Of a DNA stretch of 64,000 nt, positions 52,647 to 61,607 are shown piece by piece. Source of the stretch: an uncultured Myxococcales bacterium (GTDB taxonomy: Bacteria; Myxococcota_A; Bradymonadia; UBA7976; VGTA01); NCBI GenBank assembly GCA_937146725.1, contig CAKZRU010000125.1:1-64000 (forward strand), given 5' to 3'. The translations under genes were made by a program, and so were the position numbers. Position 1 is the stretch's first letter, and each line of letters begins with the position of its first letter. Under the pieces are notes generated by a model. The model worked only from the letters and a program-made list of their open reading frames with translations. It ran no database searches and was not told the origin of the DNA.

Positions 52647-53839
52647 ACTTTAAAAAGTTATTCTTAACTGCTGTTACGCTTACTCTTTTAAGTCAGTGTC
52701 TTTTAGGTCAGTCAGTTGTTAAGCTTAATGTTGCCCATGCGCAGACTGAACAAAAAAAAGATCGTATTGCGGTTATGATCTTTGCTCAAGAAGGTATAGA
52801 TGAGCGTCTGAGAGTTTCAATTGAGAAAGACTTACGCAACATGGTTGTGTCTGCCGAATCATCGGGTAAGCTTAAAGGCCGCCTTTATCCTATCGAACCT
52901 TTTTTTGATGTGGGTCAGTTAAGCAAGGCTAATCTAAGAAAAACTCAGCGACACTTTAACGAAGCTCAACGCGCTTTTGAAAAAAATGACTTTGATGAGG
53001 CAAGCGATCAGCTCAAGCGAGCCAAATTATTTTACATGAAGTCTATTCCCTTTATCTACAATGGTAACGAGGAACTTTTGCAAAGCATTTATTATTTGAA
53101 TTATCTCGTTCATCGAGAGCTCAAAGATACCAAGGCTATGCGTGACCTTTACTGTAACTATATTTCTTTGGCCCGAAATATCACTGGTAGCGTTGGACCC
53201 ATTGAGCAATTTGATGTTTTGGCTGAGCTGTGTGAGGAAAGCCCAATTTCTGGGACGGCAGAACTAAAAGTGACCTCTAAAGTTGATGGGGCTCATGTGT
53301 ACATTAACAACGAGCCCGTTGGTTTAGTCGATCAGGCAAATCCCTATATTTCTCCCTTTATGCCTGCCGGAGTTCACTTGGTTGAAGTTCGTAAGTTAGG
53401 TTATGCACGTTGGGGCAAGCTAGTGACTTTGGAGAATGGTAAATCTAAGGTAATGAAAGCCAAACTCAAGCGAGCTAAAAATAGAGCTAAGGATTTTTTG
53501 CCTCTTGCAAATCTTCAAGTGACCGGAGAGCAGGCCTTTAGTGATACCTACTTATCAGACTTTTTCTATGAGCGAACTTACCGCTTCAAAGTCAACACCA
53601 TTTTGGTTGGTTATTTGGCCAAGACATCAGTTCCGGATCAAGTTCAGCTGACCTTACTTTCATTCAAGGATGAAATGTTAGGAGAAAAGCTTAGCTTTCA
53701 AATCTCTCAAGAACAAAGGCATAGCTATTTTCCTGCTTTAGCCCAGTTTTGGGAATCAGTCTTTGAGTTCAAAGAAGAGCCACAAGAGATGCGAGCTACC
53801 CAAAGTAGGTGGATGCCTACCTTCTTTAAAGTGGAGTAA
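52643..53839 (+). CDS. PEGA-domain periplasmic protein
   Basis: 398 residues. The signal peptide ends near AHAQTEQ. The early part KDRIAVMIFAQEGIDERLRVSIEKDLRNMV has a CsgG/TolB-N-like strand-helix look, followed by helical repeats (QRHFNEAQRAFEKNDFDEASDQLKRAKLFY). A clear PEGA domain at about 213-275 reads TAELKVTSKVDGAHVYINNEPVG...AGVHLVEVRKLGY. The C-terminal ~120 residues are of unknown fold. PEGA domains occur in envelope-associated proteins of multicellular and delta-type bacteria. It overlaps the TolB-like gene (ATGA) and is followed five bases later by the TPR gene. Confidence 0.8.
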   Translation: MNFKKLFLTAVTLTLLSQCLLGQSVVKLNVAHAQTEQKKDRIAVMIFAQEGIDERLRVSIEKDLRNMVVSAESSGKLKGRLYPIEPFFDVGQLSKANLRKTQRHFNEAQRAFEKNDFDEASDQLKRAKLFYMKSIPFIYNGNEELLQSIYYLNYLVHRELKDTKAMRDLYCNYISLARNITGSVGPIEQFDVLAELCEESPISGTAELKVTSKVDGAHVYINNEPVGLVDQANPYISPFMPAGVHLVEVRKLGYARWGKLVTLENGKSKVMKAKLKRAKNRAKDFLPLANLQVTGEQAFSDTYLSDFFYERTYRFKVNTILVGYLAKTSVPDQVQLTLLSFKDEMLGEKLSFQISQEQRHSYFPALAQFWESVFEFKEEPQEMRATQSRWMPTFFKVE

Positions 53840-53844
53840 GTCAT

Positions 53845-54810
53845 ATGTTTAATCACTTAGAGCTCATCACAACTTTACGTTTAAGAGGGCTTACGGTCTT
53901 CAAACTCATACTCATTTTACATCTTGGTGGCTCTGTCTCATTATTATCAAATCTCTTAATCACAGATGCTTATGCACAGACTAATAGTGAGGAAGATGTA
54001 TTTGATGATAAGCGAGGTGACGTTTCTATCAATCAAGAGACCCTTGATAAAGCTGAAACTGCATTTTTCAAGGGATTGAGCGCTTACCGTGCAAAAAAAT
54101 ATAAGGAGGCTGCCAAGCGCTTTAAAACAGCACACAAGTTAGTGCCTTATCGAGATCTATTATTTAATATTGCGCGTGCTTATGAAGAGCTGAAGCAAAA
54201 TGAAAAGGCTGTGAAATATTACAAACAGTATTTAAGCACCAAGCCCATTGATGAAACACAGGTGATTCATCGAATGCGTCAACTTGGTGTGAGTCGTTTT
54301 GAGCCCGCTCCCAAAGGTAACAAAGGCACAGATGACTTACAGCTAAAAACCGAACCAATTCCCAAAGGTAGCGAAACACAAATTGATTGGTTATCTTGGT
54401 CGGTCTTGGGAGGTGGGATCGCTTTGGTCAGCACTAGTGCTTATTTTGGTCTAAGCGCTTTAGATAGTGCTGAGTCAGCAAGAAATGCAACTAAAAACGC
54501 TGTCTATAGCAATGCTAAATCAGAGGCGGAGTCACAAGCTCTTGTCGCTGATGTGAGTATGGCCTTGGGTCTTGCGGTGACTGCCGGAGGGCTATATCTA
54601 CTTTTTACTCAACCAAGCTCACAGACTTCAATGAATACAGGTGTTTACCGATCTCATATTAAGTCTAAATCAAGGGCGCATCTTGAATCTAATCCTAAGC
54701 AAAAGAATGCGTTTAACCAAGAATCTCTAAAACAGCAAACATTAAAGCTAAACTATCTGCCGATCATAAATGAGAAGCTCCAAGGTTTTGCGATCATGGG
54801 TCAATTCTAA
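53845..54810 (+). CDS. TPR-domain protein with C-terminal membrane segments
   Basis: 321 residues with a signal-like N-terminus (LILHLGGSVSLLSNLLITDAYAQ). TPR-like repeats at about 70-140 (AFFKGLSAYRAKKYKEAAKRFKTAHKLVPYRDLLFNIARAYEELKQNEKAVKYYKQYL) are close to the pattern in deltaproteobacterial PEGA/TPR proteins. Two hydrophobic segments follow (VLGGGIALVSTSAYFGLSAL; VSMALGLAVTAGGLYLLF), the usual tail of such proteins, then a polar end. It is the last gene of the TolB-like/PEGA/TPR trio. Confidence 0.75.
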   Translation: MFNHLELITTLRLRGLTVFKLILILHLGGSVSLLSNLLITDAYAQTNSEEDVFDDKRGDVSINQETLDKAETAFFKGLSAYRAKKYKEAAKRFKTAHKLVPYRDLLFNIARAYEELKQNEKAVKYYKQYLSTKPIDETQVIHRMRQLGVSRFEPAPKGNKGTDDLQLKTEPIPKGSETQIDWLSWSVLGGGIALVSTSAYFGLSALDSAESARNATKNAVYSNAKSEAESQALVADVSMALGLAVTAGGLYLLFTQPSSQTSMNTGVYRSHIKSKSRAHLESNPKQKNAFNQESLKQQTLKLNYLPIINEKLQGFAIMGQF

Positions 54811-54839
54811 GTCTTCATATCTTAACTTTTAACCGTTTT

Positions 54840-56588
54840 ATGCAGGCTTTACTCCCTATACTTGGATATAAGAAACAGCACATGTTGATATGGGTCGTGG
54901 CAAGCTTAGTATTAGCACTAAGTTCGGCATGTTTAGCCTTTTTAGTTGGCCCCTTGCTTAGAGTCGTTTTTGGTGGTGAAGTCTTAAAGTGGTCCCCTAT
55001 TTTAAGTCACTTTTTTGGAGAGCCCCCTCCGATCTCAGTCATAAAGAATTACCTGCCCTTTTTAATTGCAATCTGCTCTTTGTTGAAGGCAATTAGTTTT
55101 TTTATTGAAAGACTCAGTAGAGCTCATCTCGTAAGGCATACGGCACGAATACTAAGACAAAATCTTTTAGTTTGGGGCTCTCAGCTATCTAGTGATCAGC
55201 GTAGTATGTTTGGCCAAGGTGACTTGCAGCACCGTTTAACCATCGATGTTGAACGCTTTGAATCTTGGTTAGATCAACATGGAGCATGCTTAGTTAGAGA
55301 TAGTGTTGCTGTGCTGGTTCTAGTCATGAGTACAATTGCTCTTAGCGGTTATATTGCCTTAGCTGTATTTAGTGTTTACCCTCTACTGATTATACCTATG
55401 ATCAGCTTGAATAAACGTTTAAAAAAGGCTGCGAGTGGTCAACTCTCAACCGCAAAAGTGTTACATCGCTGGGCACAATATACCGAACAGCATTTGGAGT
55501 TTTATCAAGCTCAACGTCAAAGTATTGAGCTTCAAAAAGACTTAGAACTCTATCAAAACAAGCTTGATCAAGACCAATTAAGCTTGGCGACTTTACAAGG
55601 CGTGGCCCCAAGCTTGACCGAAGTCTTAGTCTCGCTCATCATTGCATTCTCATTATATGGCTTTACTTGGGGCTTAGAGAATGCTTGGTGGAGTGCTGAA
55701 GAATTGATGAGTTTATTTGTATGCATTCTCATGCTTTATCAACCCATTAAAGGCTTGAGCAAAGCTTATCAGCAGTGGACATATGGACAAATTGTATGGC
55801 AACGTTGCTTACCTAATACCCTAGAAGACCTTAAAGCAGTATTAAGCAAGAAGCAAATCAGTCAGCAGAATAATCAACATCAGCCAATAGATTTGTGGAA
55901 AAAAGATCAGTCTCAAAAACTCTCTCATGTTGCACTTTCAATCTATTCTATTCAACGAGGAGAGCATAACATCCAGCTTAAGTTAAATGAGCAACTGAAT
56001 CACTCAAAACTATACTGTATAAAAGGGTCAAATGGCTCCGGTAAAACAAGTCTATTGAAGGCAATTACGCATTTGATACCGTATGAAGGATCTATCGTCT
56101 TTGAGTCTATGGATAGGATAAAGCTTCCGATTGATCACTTAGAAATCGCTTGGTTTTCTCAACCCGCTCAAATCATTCTTACAGAAATGATGGACTTAAC
56201 AAGTTGCCCTAGAGGGTCCACAGATCAATTGACAACTTTCGCTAGGTACTTAGAGTGCTTTAAGTTCCCACAGGAGACTCTCGATAAACTATTAGACGTA
56301 AGCAGAAGTCATGCTGAAAAAACGATAAACCTGACTTTATGGGATTGGTTTGAAAACTTGTCTTTGGGAGAAAAACAAAAATGTGCGCTTTGTATGTTGT
56401 TCATGAATACTAAAGCCCAAATCTGCTTACTCGACGAGCCAGAAGCACACTTAGATACAGAATCACTCGTTACATTAGTACAGCTTCTTCGAGAGCATAG
56501 CCAAACTAGAATTGTCATTTTGGTGAGCCATGAACCTTATCTACAAGATCATTGTGATCAGATTATACACCTCGCTCCATCTCACTAA
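54840..56588 (+). CDS. ABC exporter, MsbA-like (TMD-NBD half transporter)
   Basis: 582 residues. The N-terminal membrane domain has about six spans, with RAHLVRHTARILRQNLLVWGSQLSS...GDLQHRLTIDVERFESWLDQHG, the coupling-helix region of type IV exporters such as MsbA. NBD: Walker A GSNGSGKTSL, a shortened Q-loop region (IAWFSQPAQIILTEMM), signature LSLGEKQKCAL (Gly-Gly replaced by Leu-Gly), Walker B ICLLDEPEAHLD and H-loop LVSHEP. The NBD is short for the family and the signature is degenerate. The neighbouring DUF374, lpxK and LpxL-like genes make lipid A-core flipping the natural role (inference). Confidence 0.78.
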   Translation: MQALLPILGYKKQHMLIWVVASLVLALSSACLAFLVGPLLRVVFGGEVLKWSPILSHFFGEPPPISVIKNYLPFLIAICSLLKAISFFIERLSRAHLVRHTARILRQNLLVWGSQLSSDQRSMFGQGDLQHRLTIDVERFESWLDQHGACLVRDSVAVLVLVMSTIALSGYIALAVFSVYPLLIIPMISLNKRLKKAASGQLSTAKVLHRWAQYTEQHLEFYQAQRQSIELQKDLELYQNKLDQDQLSLATLQGVAPSLTEVLVSLIIAFSLYGFTWGLENAWWSAEELMSLFVCILMLYQPIKGLSKAYQQWTYGQIVWQRCLPNTLEDLKAVLSKKQISQQNNQHQPIDLWKKDQSQKLSHVALSIYSIQRGEHNIQLKLNEQLNHSKLYCIKGSNGSGKTSLLKAITHLIPYEGSIVFESMDRIKLPIDHLEIAWFSQPAQIILTEMMDLTSCPRGSTDQLTTFARYLECFKFPQETLDKLLDVSRSHAEKTINLTLWDWFENLSLGEKQKCALCMLFMNTKAQICLLDEPEAHLDTESLVTLVQLLREHSQTRIVILVSHEPYLQDHCDQIIHLAPSH

Positions 56589-56620
56589 ACTTTGCTAAAC
56601 TTAGTTGCCCAAAAGGTTTT

Positions 56621-57211
56621 ATGTTTCATCGAGTTTCTTCCAAGGTTTTAGCTTACGCGATTAGCTTATTGGTCAAGTGCCTACTCAAAAGTCTAAGAAT
56701 TGAGAAGATAGGAGACCCGATTAATGAAGCAGGAATTGTGGGATTTTTACATGGTGAACAATTACCTCTCTTGTCTCATCGGCCAAGCTCTTTTCCATTA
56801 GCGACAGCAGTGAGTTTAAGTAAGGATGGAGACTTACAAACCATAGTGATGTCAAGTTTCTTAATACATTCGGTTCGTGGTTCAAGCAGTCGAGGAGGAG
56901 CCAAGGTATTGAGAGGCCTAATACGTTGGTTTCATCACCATCAAGGTGTTATATTAATCGCAGTAGATGGTCCAAGAGGTCCATGGGGACATTTATCCCC
57001 TGGTGCGGTTTATCTTGCACAAAAACTAGATGCTCCCCTTTGGTTTTGTAGAGTGAGCTGTCAGTGGGCTATCCAATTACGTTCGTGGGATCGCTTTGTG
57101 ATTCCTCTACCATTTAGTAAGGTCAAAATTACAACATATCGTTGTCTTACCCCAGACGAGCTCTTAAATCTACTGCCTAAAAAAGACCCCAAACAAGATA
57201 CAAATACTTAG
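56621..57211 (+). CDS. DUF374-family lysophospholipid acyltransferase-like protein
   Basis: 196 residues matching DUF374: IVGFLHGEQLPLLS near residue 40 (H-x-x-x-x-L), the central VRGSSSRGGAKVLRGLIRWF and AVDGPRGPWGHLSPGAVYLAQKLDAPL. These correspond to acyltransferase motifs of the LPLAT superfamily (HX4D-like site, then G-S-S-x-RG and DGPRGP). The substrate is probably lipid A or a precursor, given lpxK and the LpxL-like gene downstream. It is shorter than usual (about 210-230). AAGG lies six bases before the ATG, and it is 32 bases after the exporter. Confidence 0.85.
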   Translation: MFHRVSSKVLAYAISLLVKCLLKSLRIEKIGDPINEAGIVGFLHGEQLPLLSHRPSSFPLATAVSLSKDGDLQTIVMSSFLIHSVRGSSSRGGAKVLRGLIRWFHHHQGVILIAVDGPRGPWGHLSPGAVYLAQKLDAPLWFCRVSCQWAIQLRSWDRFVIPLPFSKVKITTYRCLTPDELLNLLPKKDPKQDTNT

Positions 57212-57728
57212 AGAAGTATTTACAATGATGGCCTTTTAACCCAAATGGAGTGAGTTAATAACAAAAAATGGATATATGTTCCCATCCACTATGACATAAG
57301 TGTCATGCCTTTGGGATTAAGGATTAAAAAAACTAAGACCTATACTCTATGCCATCGTGATGAAAGCTGAGCTTAAACTATTCACTAACCCTAAGCAGAA
57401 GATATTTATTCAGCATGGCATATTTTTTGCATGTACACATTTATGTCATTTAAACGACTTAACATAATATCTGATTAAGAACACCATGTAAATATTTTGT
57501 ATGCAAGTCTTAATTATCATGAACCTTAGCCCGTGTCAAACAATGTCGATAAATCAGTAGTTTAGTCAAAGCTTTCCAGCTTTTTGAGAATTTTGTTCAT
57601 ATAAGTTTTTATAGACAGAAGGAGCATGGGGCTTAAGTCATTGTCACAAAAAAAATATGAGACGTTTAAGTAAGATACATAATCTATCAATTCATAGTAA
57701 CAACATAACAACTTCAGAGGAGTCCATC
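57212..57728. other. 517-base AT-rich leader before rpoD
   Basis: No gene seen. A perfect 6-base inverted repeat with a 4-base spacer (ATGACA-TAAG-TGTCAT, 57291-57306) is present and could be an operator. The frame of rpoD is open from 57657, but without a ribosome site. Promoters for rpoD must lie here; I could not single one out. Confidence 0.5.
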
Positions 57729-59363
57729 ATGAAAACTTCCAAATATAATGAAAACATGAGTGGCGAGCATGAGCATGATCTTCTCCAAGATCACAATCAA
57801 GCGCAGCAGGAAAATAGTGAGACTGACGACTTATCTGAATTTTCTGATGAGTTAGAAGGCACTGATTCACGACGTATTTCAAGTCGGAAATCTAGACGAA
57901 GTCTTAAAGCTCGAGCGCGAGCAACTAGCAGTGAGAGCTCTACTGATGCCAATAACTATCGCCTATATATTTCCAAAGTTGGCCAAGTAGATTTATTGAG
58001 TAGAGACAAAGAACAAGAGTTAGGTAAGCTGATCGAAGACTCTAGACAAAATACTCTGAGTGCTTTGATTAAACAACCTCTTGCGATGAAGCTCATTATC
58101 GATATCCCTAAAAGTATTGAAAAAGGTGAAAGAACTCTTCGTCAAACAATCAACGGAAGTGTAGTACACGAGGATGCCGATCATTTTGAGGGCACATTAG
58201 ATCGCTTACTCAGTGTTTCTGAAGAAATGAGAACAGTATTTCGCTCTCGTCAAAGAAGTATGAATCGTGTGAGCAAGACTAGTCGTCGTAAAAATAGAGA
58301 TTATGACCAGGAATTACATGATGGTATTCAGCGCTTAGGTTTTCATTGGGGTGTTTTTGAAGATGTCGTGCAAAAGCTTCGTGGACATAAAACTGAGATG
58401 AAAGAGCTTAGTTCAAAGCTAGACCAACTCTGTCAAAAGTATGATGTCGAATTAGAGACATTACTTAACTCTGAGCACTTACCAAAAGACTGTAAAATCG
58501 AAGCTGAAGATTGGTCCATTGCTCAAGCAACAGCTAAAAAATGCCACTGTCTCTTAGATCAATTAACTACAGCGATTGGGGGGCCCTTTGATGAGTTTGA
58601 AAAAGCCATGAACTACATCGATAAGCAGTTAAAAAATCTTGAAAAAGCCAAAGAAGAAATGGTTCAAGCAAATCTACGCTTGGTTGTTAATATGGCCAAA
58701 CGCTATAAAGGGCATCAAGGGATGCAATTTTTAGATTTGATTCAAGAAGGAAACATCGGCTTGATGCGTGCTGTTGATAAGTTCGAATATGATCGTGGCA
58801 ATAAGTTTTCTACCTATGCGACTTGGTGGATCAGGCAAGCGATTACTCGAGCGATTGCTGATCAAGGCCGAACGATTAGAGTTCCGGTCCATTTGATTGA
58901 AACGATCAATCGTATATCAAGAGCCAAACGAGAACTTGAACAAAGCCTTGAACGTCAACCATCACCTGAGGAAATTGCTGAACATCTGGGTGACATGAGA
59001 GCTGACCAAGTTGTAAGCGCTCTTAAGATTTCAAAAACTCCGGTCTCGCTTGAAACACCTATTGGCGATGAAGATAGCACTTATGGTGACTTTATCGCCG
59101 ATGAAAAAGCAGCATCACCTTTGGAAGAAACCGAAAAAGCACTTATGCGTGAGGAACTTCATAAAGTACTTGATACACTTAATGAAAAAGAAGCCCGTAT
59201 CATTAAACTTCGCTTTGGGATCGATTGTGATTCAGATCATACTCTCGAAGAAGTGGGCCGCGTTTTTGATCTCACTCGTGAACGTATTCGTCAGATTGAG
59301 GCGCAAGCTCTTAATAAACTTCGCCAGCGTCACCGTAGCCTCAACTTAGCTGACTTTTACTAA
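57729..59363 (+). CDS. rpoD: Primary RNA polymerase sigma factor (RpoD/SigA)
   Basis: The start is at the ATG at 57729, preceded by GAGGAG; the longer frame from 57657 has no such site. 544 residues. Region 1.2 ([28 protein letters not shown]), then a ~180-residue non-conserved helical insert between 1.2 and 2.1 as in proteobacterial RpoD. Region 2 ([79 protein letters not shown]) is near-perfect, followed by region 3 and region 4 ([38 protein letters not shown]). Region 1.1 is reduced to a short acidic or basic segment. It directs housekeeping transcription and is located between lipid A genes. Confidence 0.96.
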   Translation: MKTSKYNENMSGEHEHDLLQDHNQAQQENSETDDLSEFSDELEGTDSRRISSRKSRRSLKARARATSSESSTDANNYRLYISKVGQVDLLSRDKEQELGKLIEDSRQNTLSALIKQPLAMKLIIDIPKSIEKGERTLRQTINGSVVHEDADHFEGTLDRLLSVSEEMRTVFRSRQRSMNRVSKTSRRKNRDYDQELHDGIQRLGFHWGVFEDVVQKLRGHKTEMKELSSKLDQLCQKYDVELETLLNSEHLPKDCKIEAEDWSIAQATAKKCHCLLDQLTTAIGGPFDEFEKAMNYIDKQLKNLEKAKEEMVQANLRLVVNMAKRYKGHQGMQFLDLIQEGNIGLMRAVDKFEYDRGNKFSTYATWWIRQAITRAIADQGRTIRVPVHLIETINRISRAKRELEQSLERQPSPEEIAEHLGDMRADQVVSALKISKTPVSLETPIGDEDSTYGDFIADEKAASPLEETEKALMREELHKVLDTLNEKEARIIKLRFGIDCDSDHTLEEVGRVFDLTRERIRQIEAQALNKLRQRHRSLNLADFY

Positions 59364-59409
59364 GTTTTATGCTGTAGTTTTCAATCTCTAGAATCAATGG
59401 ATATCTTCT

Positions 59410-60474
59410 TTGTGGCGTTATGTACCAAAGGTAAAGCACTATGCGCCATATGTTGATGCTAGCCAGCTAATCCATGAATTATCTGCAGATCAAACAAGTC
59501 CCTTACTAAACTGTTTATTACAAAGCTCAAAATCTCAGCAACTAGATGAGCAAAGGCATCAGCAGCATGAGTTCATATCGCCCTTTACCATTGTTGTTGG
59601 CGGTGTTGCTTTAGGGGGCTCTGGTAAAACGCAGGTGGTTCGATATTTAGTGGAGCGCCTTCTTAAGCATGGTTGCCAAAGTATCTTTATCCTTGGACAT
59701 GCTTATTTAAGCTTGAGTGGTCATAGAAAAAGTAAACTCAACCTAGTTAAGATGATTCACAAGGATAACTTCAATCACTATGGCGATGAAGCTTCCATGC
59801 TAGCATACCTGTTTCGGAATACTCATTCTAAAGCGACAGACCAACAGGTGATAGACCAACCAAAGGTACAGGTTTTAGTAGGTGGAACTTGGAATGAAAA
59901 ATGGAATCATGCCAAAGGATTAGGGGCTGAGATTATTATTAGTGATGGTGGCTTATATACAAGAGACTTACCAAGACATATTGGCATTACAGTGCTTTCT
60001 TCTTATGAAAAATTACGCTTATTGCCTTTTGGACACTTAACTCGGCCAAAGCTTTTATGGGCAAGATCTAAAAACTATATTTTTTGGGGAACTGAAGATA
60101 GTAGTAAGCCATTTTCTTCCAACCAGACCCTGCATATAAAGACTAAAGTACAGCCTCAAGCATTTATTTGCTTGCATACACGAAATATAGAAAAACATTT
60201 ACCAATCAAAGAAGCAGAATCTATTTCAGTGGTGTGTGGGATTGCTAAGGCAGAGCGTTTTAGGCTTCTGCTACTAAATATGGGCTATAGCATTGACCAA
60301 TGGCATCAAGTGAGAGATCACAAAGCAATCCCCAATAAAGTGATTAAAGCGATGAATTCTTCTTTAGGTCAAACATGGGTGACTACAATGAAAGATGCTC
60401 CCAAGTTCATTAAGCAACATAGTGAACTGCCTCAAAAACTATGGGCATTAGATGTGACTTTGATCGCTCTTTAG
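59410..60474 (+). CDS. lpxK: Tetraacyldisaccharide 4'-kinase LpxK
   Basis: 354 residues. LpxK phosphorylates the 4' position of the lipid A disaccharide at the inner membrane. The P-loop GGVALGGSGKTQVVRYLVERL (about residues 64-84) is the LpxK form, followed by GDEASMLAY (G-D-E-x-x-M) and the segment AEIIISDGGLYTRDLPRHIGITVLSSYEKLRLLPFGHLTRPK, matching IIxDDGxQ...LPxGPLREP with substitutions. HQVRDHKAIPNKVI is the usual H-x-x-x-DH end motif. The frame opens with TTG at 59410; no ATG gives a longer match and the site is weak. It is 47 bases after rpoD. Confidence 0.88.
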   Translation: MWRYVPKVKHYAPYVDASQLIHELSADQTSPLLNCLLQSSKSQQLDEQRHQQHEFISPFTIVVGGVALGGSGKTQVVRYLVERLLKHGCQSIFILGHAYLSLSGHRKSKLNLVKMIHKDNFNHYGDEASMLAYLFRNTHSKATDQQVIDQPKVQVLVGGTWNEKWNHAKGLGAEIIISDGGLYTRDLPRHIGITVLSSYEKLRLLPFGHLTRPKLLWARSKNYIFWGTEDSSKPFSSNQTLHIKTKVQPQAFICLHTRNIEKHLPIKEAESISVVCGIAKAERFRLLLLNMGYSIDQWHQVRDHKAIPNKVIKAMNSSLGQTWVTTMKDAPKFIKQHSELPQKLWALDVTLIAL

Positions 60475-60581
60475 TAAACTGTTTAGTCTAGCCTATACTT
60501 TAGTCTAGTCTACTTTTTAACATAGACTTAAAGTATCGTAACCTGTAATCATCTCATCTAAACACTCTATGTTTTAAATTA

Positions 60582-61511
60582 ATGAAATCGAACTCAATAA
60601 TCACATTACAAAGCTATGGAGCTAGATTATTTATCAAGTTAGCTCGCTCAGTTTTTTCTTTATTTTTTTCAAAGCGAATCATGATTGCTCATGAGAATGT
60701 TAGGCGTTCATCATTACAGCCAGATTATCAAGGCGCAAAGGCTCAAGTGCTGATTCAAGAGTCACTCAATCATTTGGCGCTTACTGTATATCATAGCATC
60801 TTGCGTGGATTTGGTGTGAGACAGAATATATTTCAAAAAGAAAGTCAGCTGAACTCAGATATCAATAGTGTATTACGCAAGCAAGGTATACTGTTAGAAA
60901 GCTCAATAGACTTAGACTCTTTGCTCAACCAAGATCGTGCGTTAATTTTTATGTCCGCACATATAGGTGCATGGGAAGAGCTGATTCATTTAGGTACTGT
61001 TTTAAATAGAGAAAGCTATGTTCTTTCGCGCCAAATGAAAATTCCAATTTTCCAAAGGCTTTGGGATCGTAGCCGAAAACATTTTTTGCCGAGAATTGAT
61101 CAGGTTAAGGGCACGGATCAAAGTGAAAGAGCCAGATTTATTATCAAGCTTCTCAAAAGAAAAGGAGCGATTGCTGATGTCTTGGATCAACATAGCGCTT
61201 CAAAAAAAGCCGTTCACTGCGAATTTTTGGGCCGTGTGGCTGCAACATCTACCGACTTATCTCGTTATGCCTTCAGCAGCGATGCGATGATCATACCTAT
61301 ATTTTTAATCCGAGCTTGTGAGATTGATACACATAAATACCGCTTGTTTATCTTAGCACCAATTGATCCAAGAAGTTATTTAAATCAAGGACTTAAGCGA
61401 AGTGAGTCTGTCTTTAACATGACTCAAACTTGTACAAATCGTATTTCTGAAATCATTACCCAATATCCGGAACAATGGATGTGGATTCATCGAAGATGGA
61501 AGCTAGATTAG
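60582..61511 (+). CDS. Lipid A acyltransferase, LpxL/HtrB type
   Basis: A 309-residue LPLAT-family enzyme that transfers an acyl chain to the lipid A precursor at the inner membrane. The catalytic HX4E is in SAHIGAWEEL (about residues 126-135), and the basic loop with GVR-x-x-Q and LKRKGAIADVLDQHS matches the LpxL layout. A hydrophobic N-terminal segment (FIKLARSVFSLFF) anchors it. KAVHCEFLGRVAATSTDLSRYAFSSDAMIIPIF is typical of the C-terminal half. It is 107 bases after lpxK; the same-strand order exporter, DUF374, lpxK, LpxL-like supports a lipid A gene group. Confidence 0.85.
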   Translation: MKSNSIITLQSYGARLFIKLARSVFSLFFSKRIMIAHENVRRSSLQPDYQGAKAQVLIQESLNHLALTVYHSILRGFGVRQNIFQKESQLNSDINSVLRKQGILLESSIDLDSLLNQDRALIFMSAHIGAWEELIHLGTVLNRESYVLSRQMKIPIFQRLWDRSRKHFLPRIDQVKGTDQSERARFIIKLLKRKGAIADVLDQHSASKKAVHCEFLGRVAATSTDLSRYAFSSDAMIIPIFLIRACEIDTHKYRLFILAPIDPRSYLNQGLKRSESVFNMTQTCTNRISEIITQYPEQWMWIHRRWKLD

Positions 61512-61607
61512 CTTTCAAATATATAGGATGATAAACATAGTTGTCAGATCAGAGCATGAGAGGTATCATCTGCTCGTATTCTCAAACTGATCATTATAGG
61601 TCTTAAT

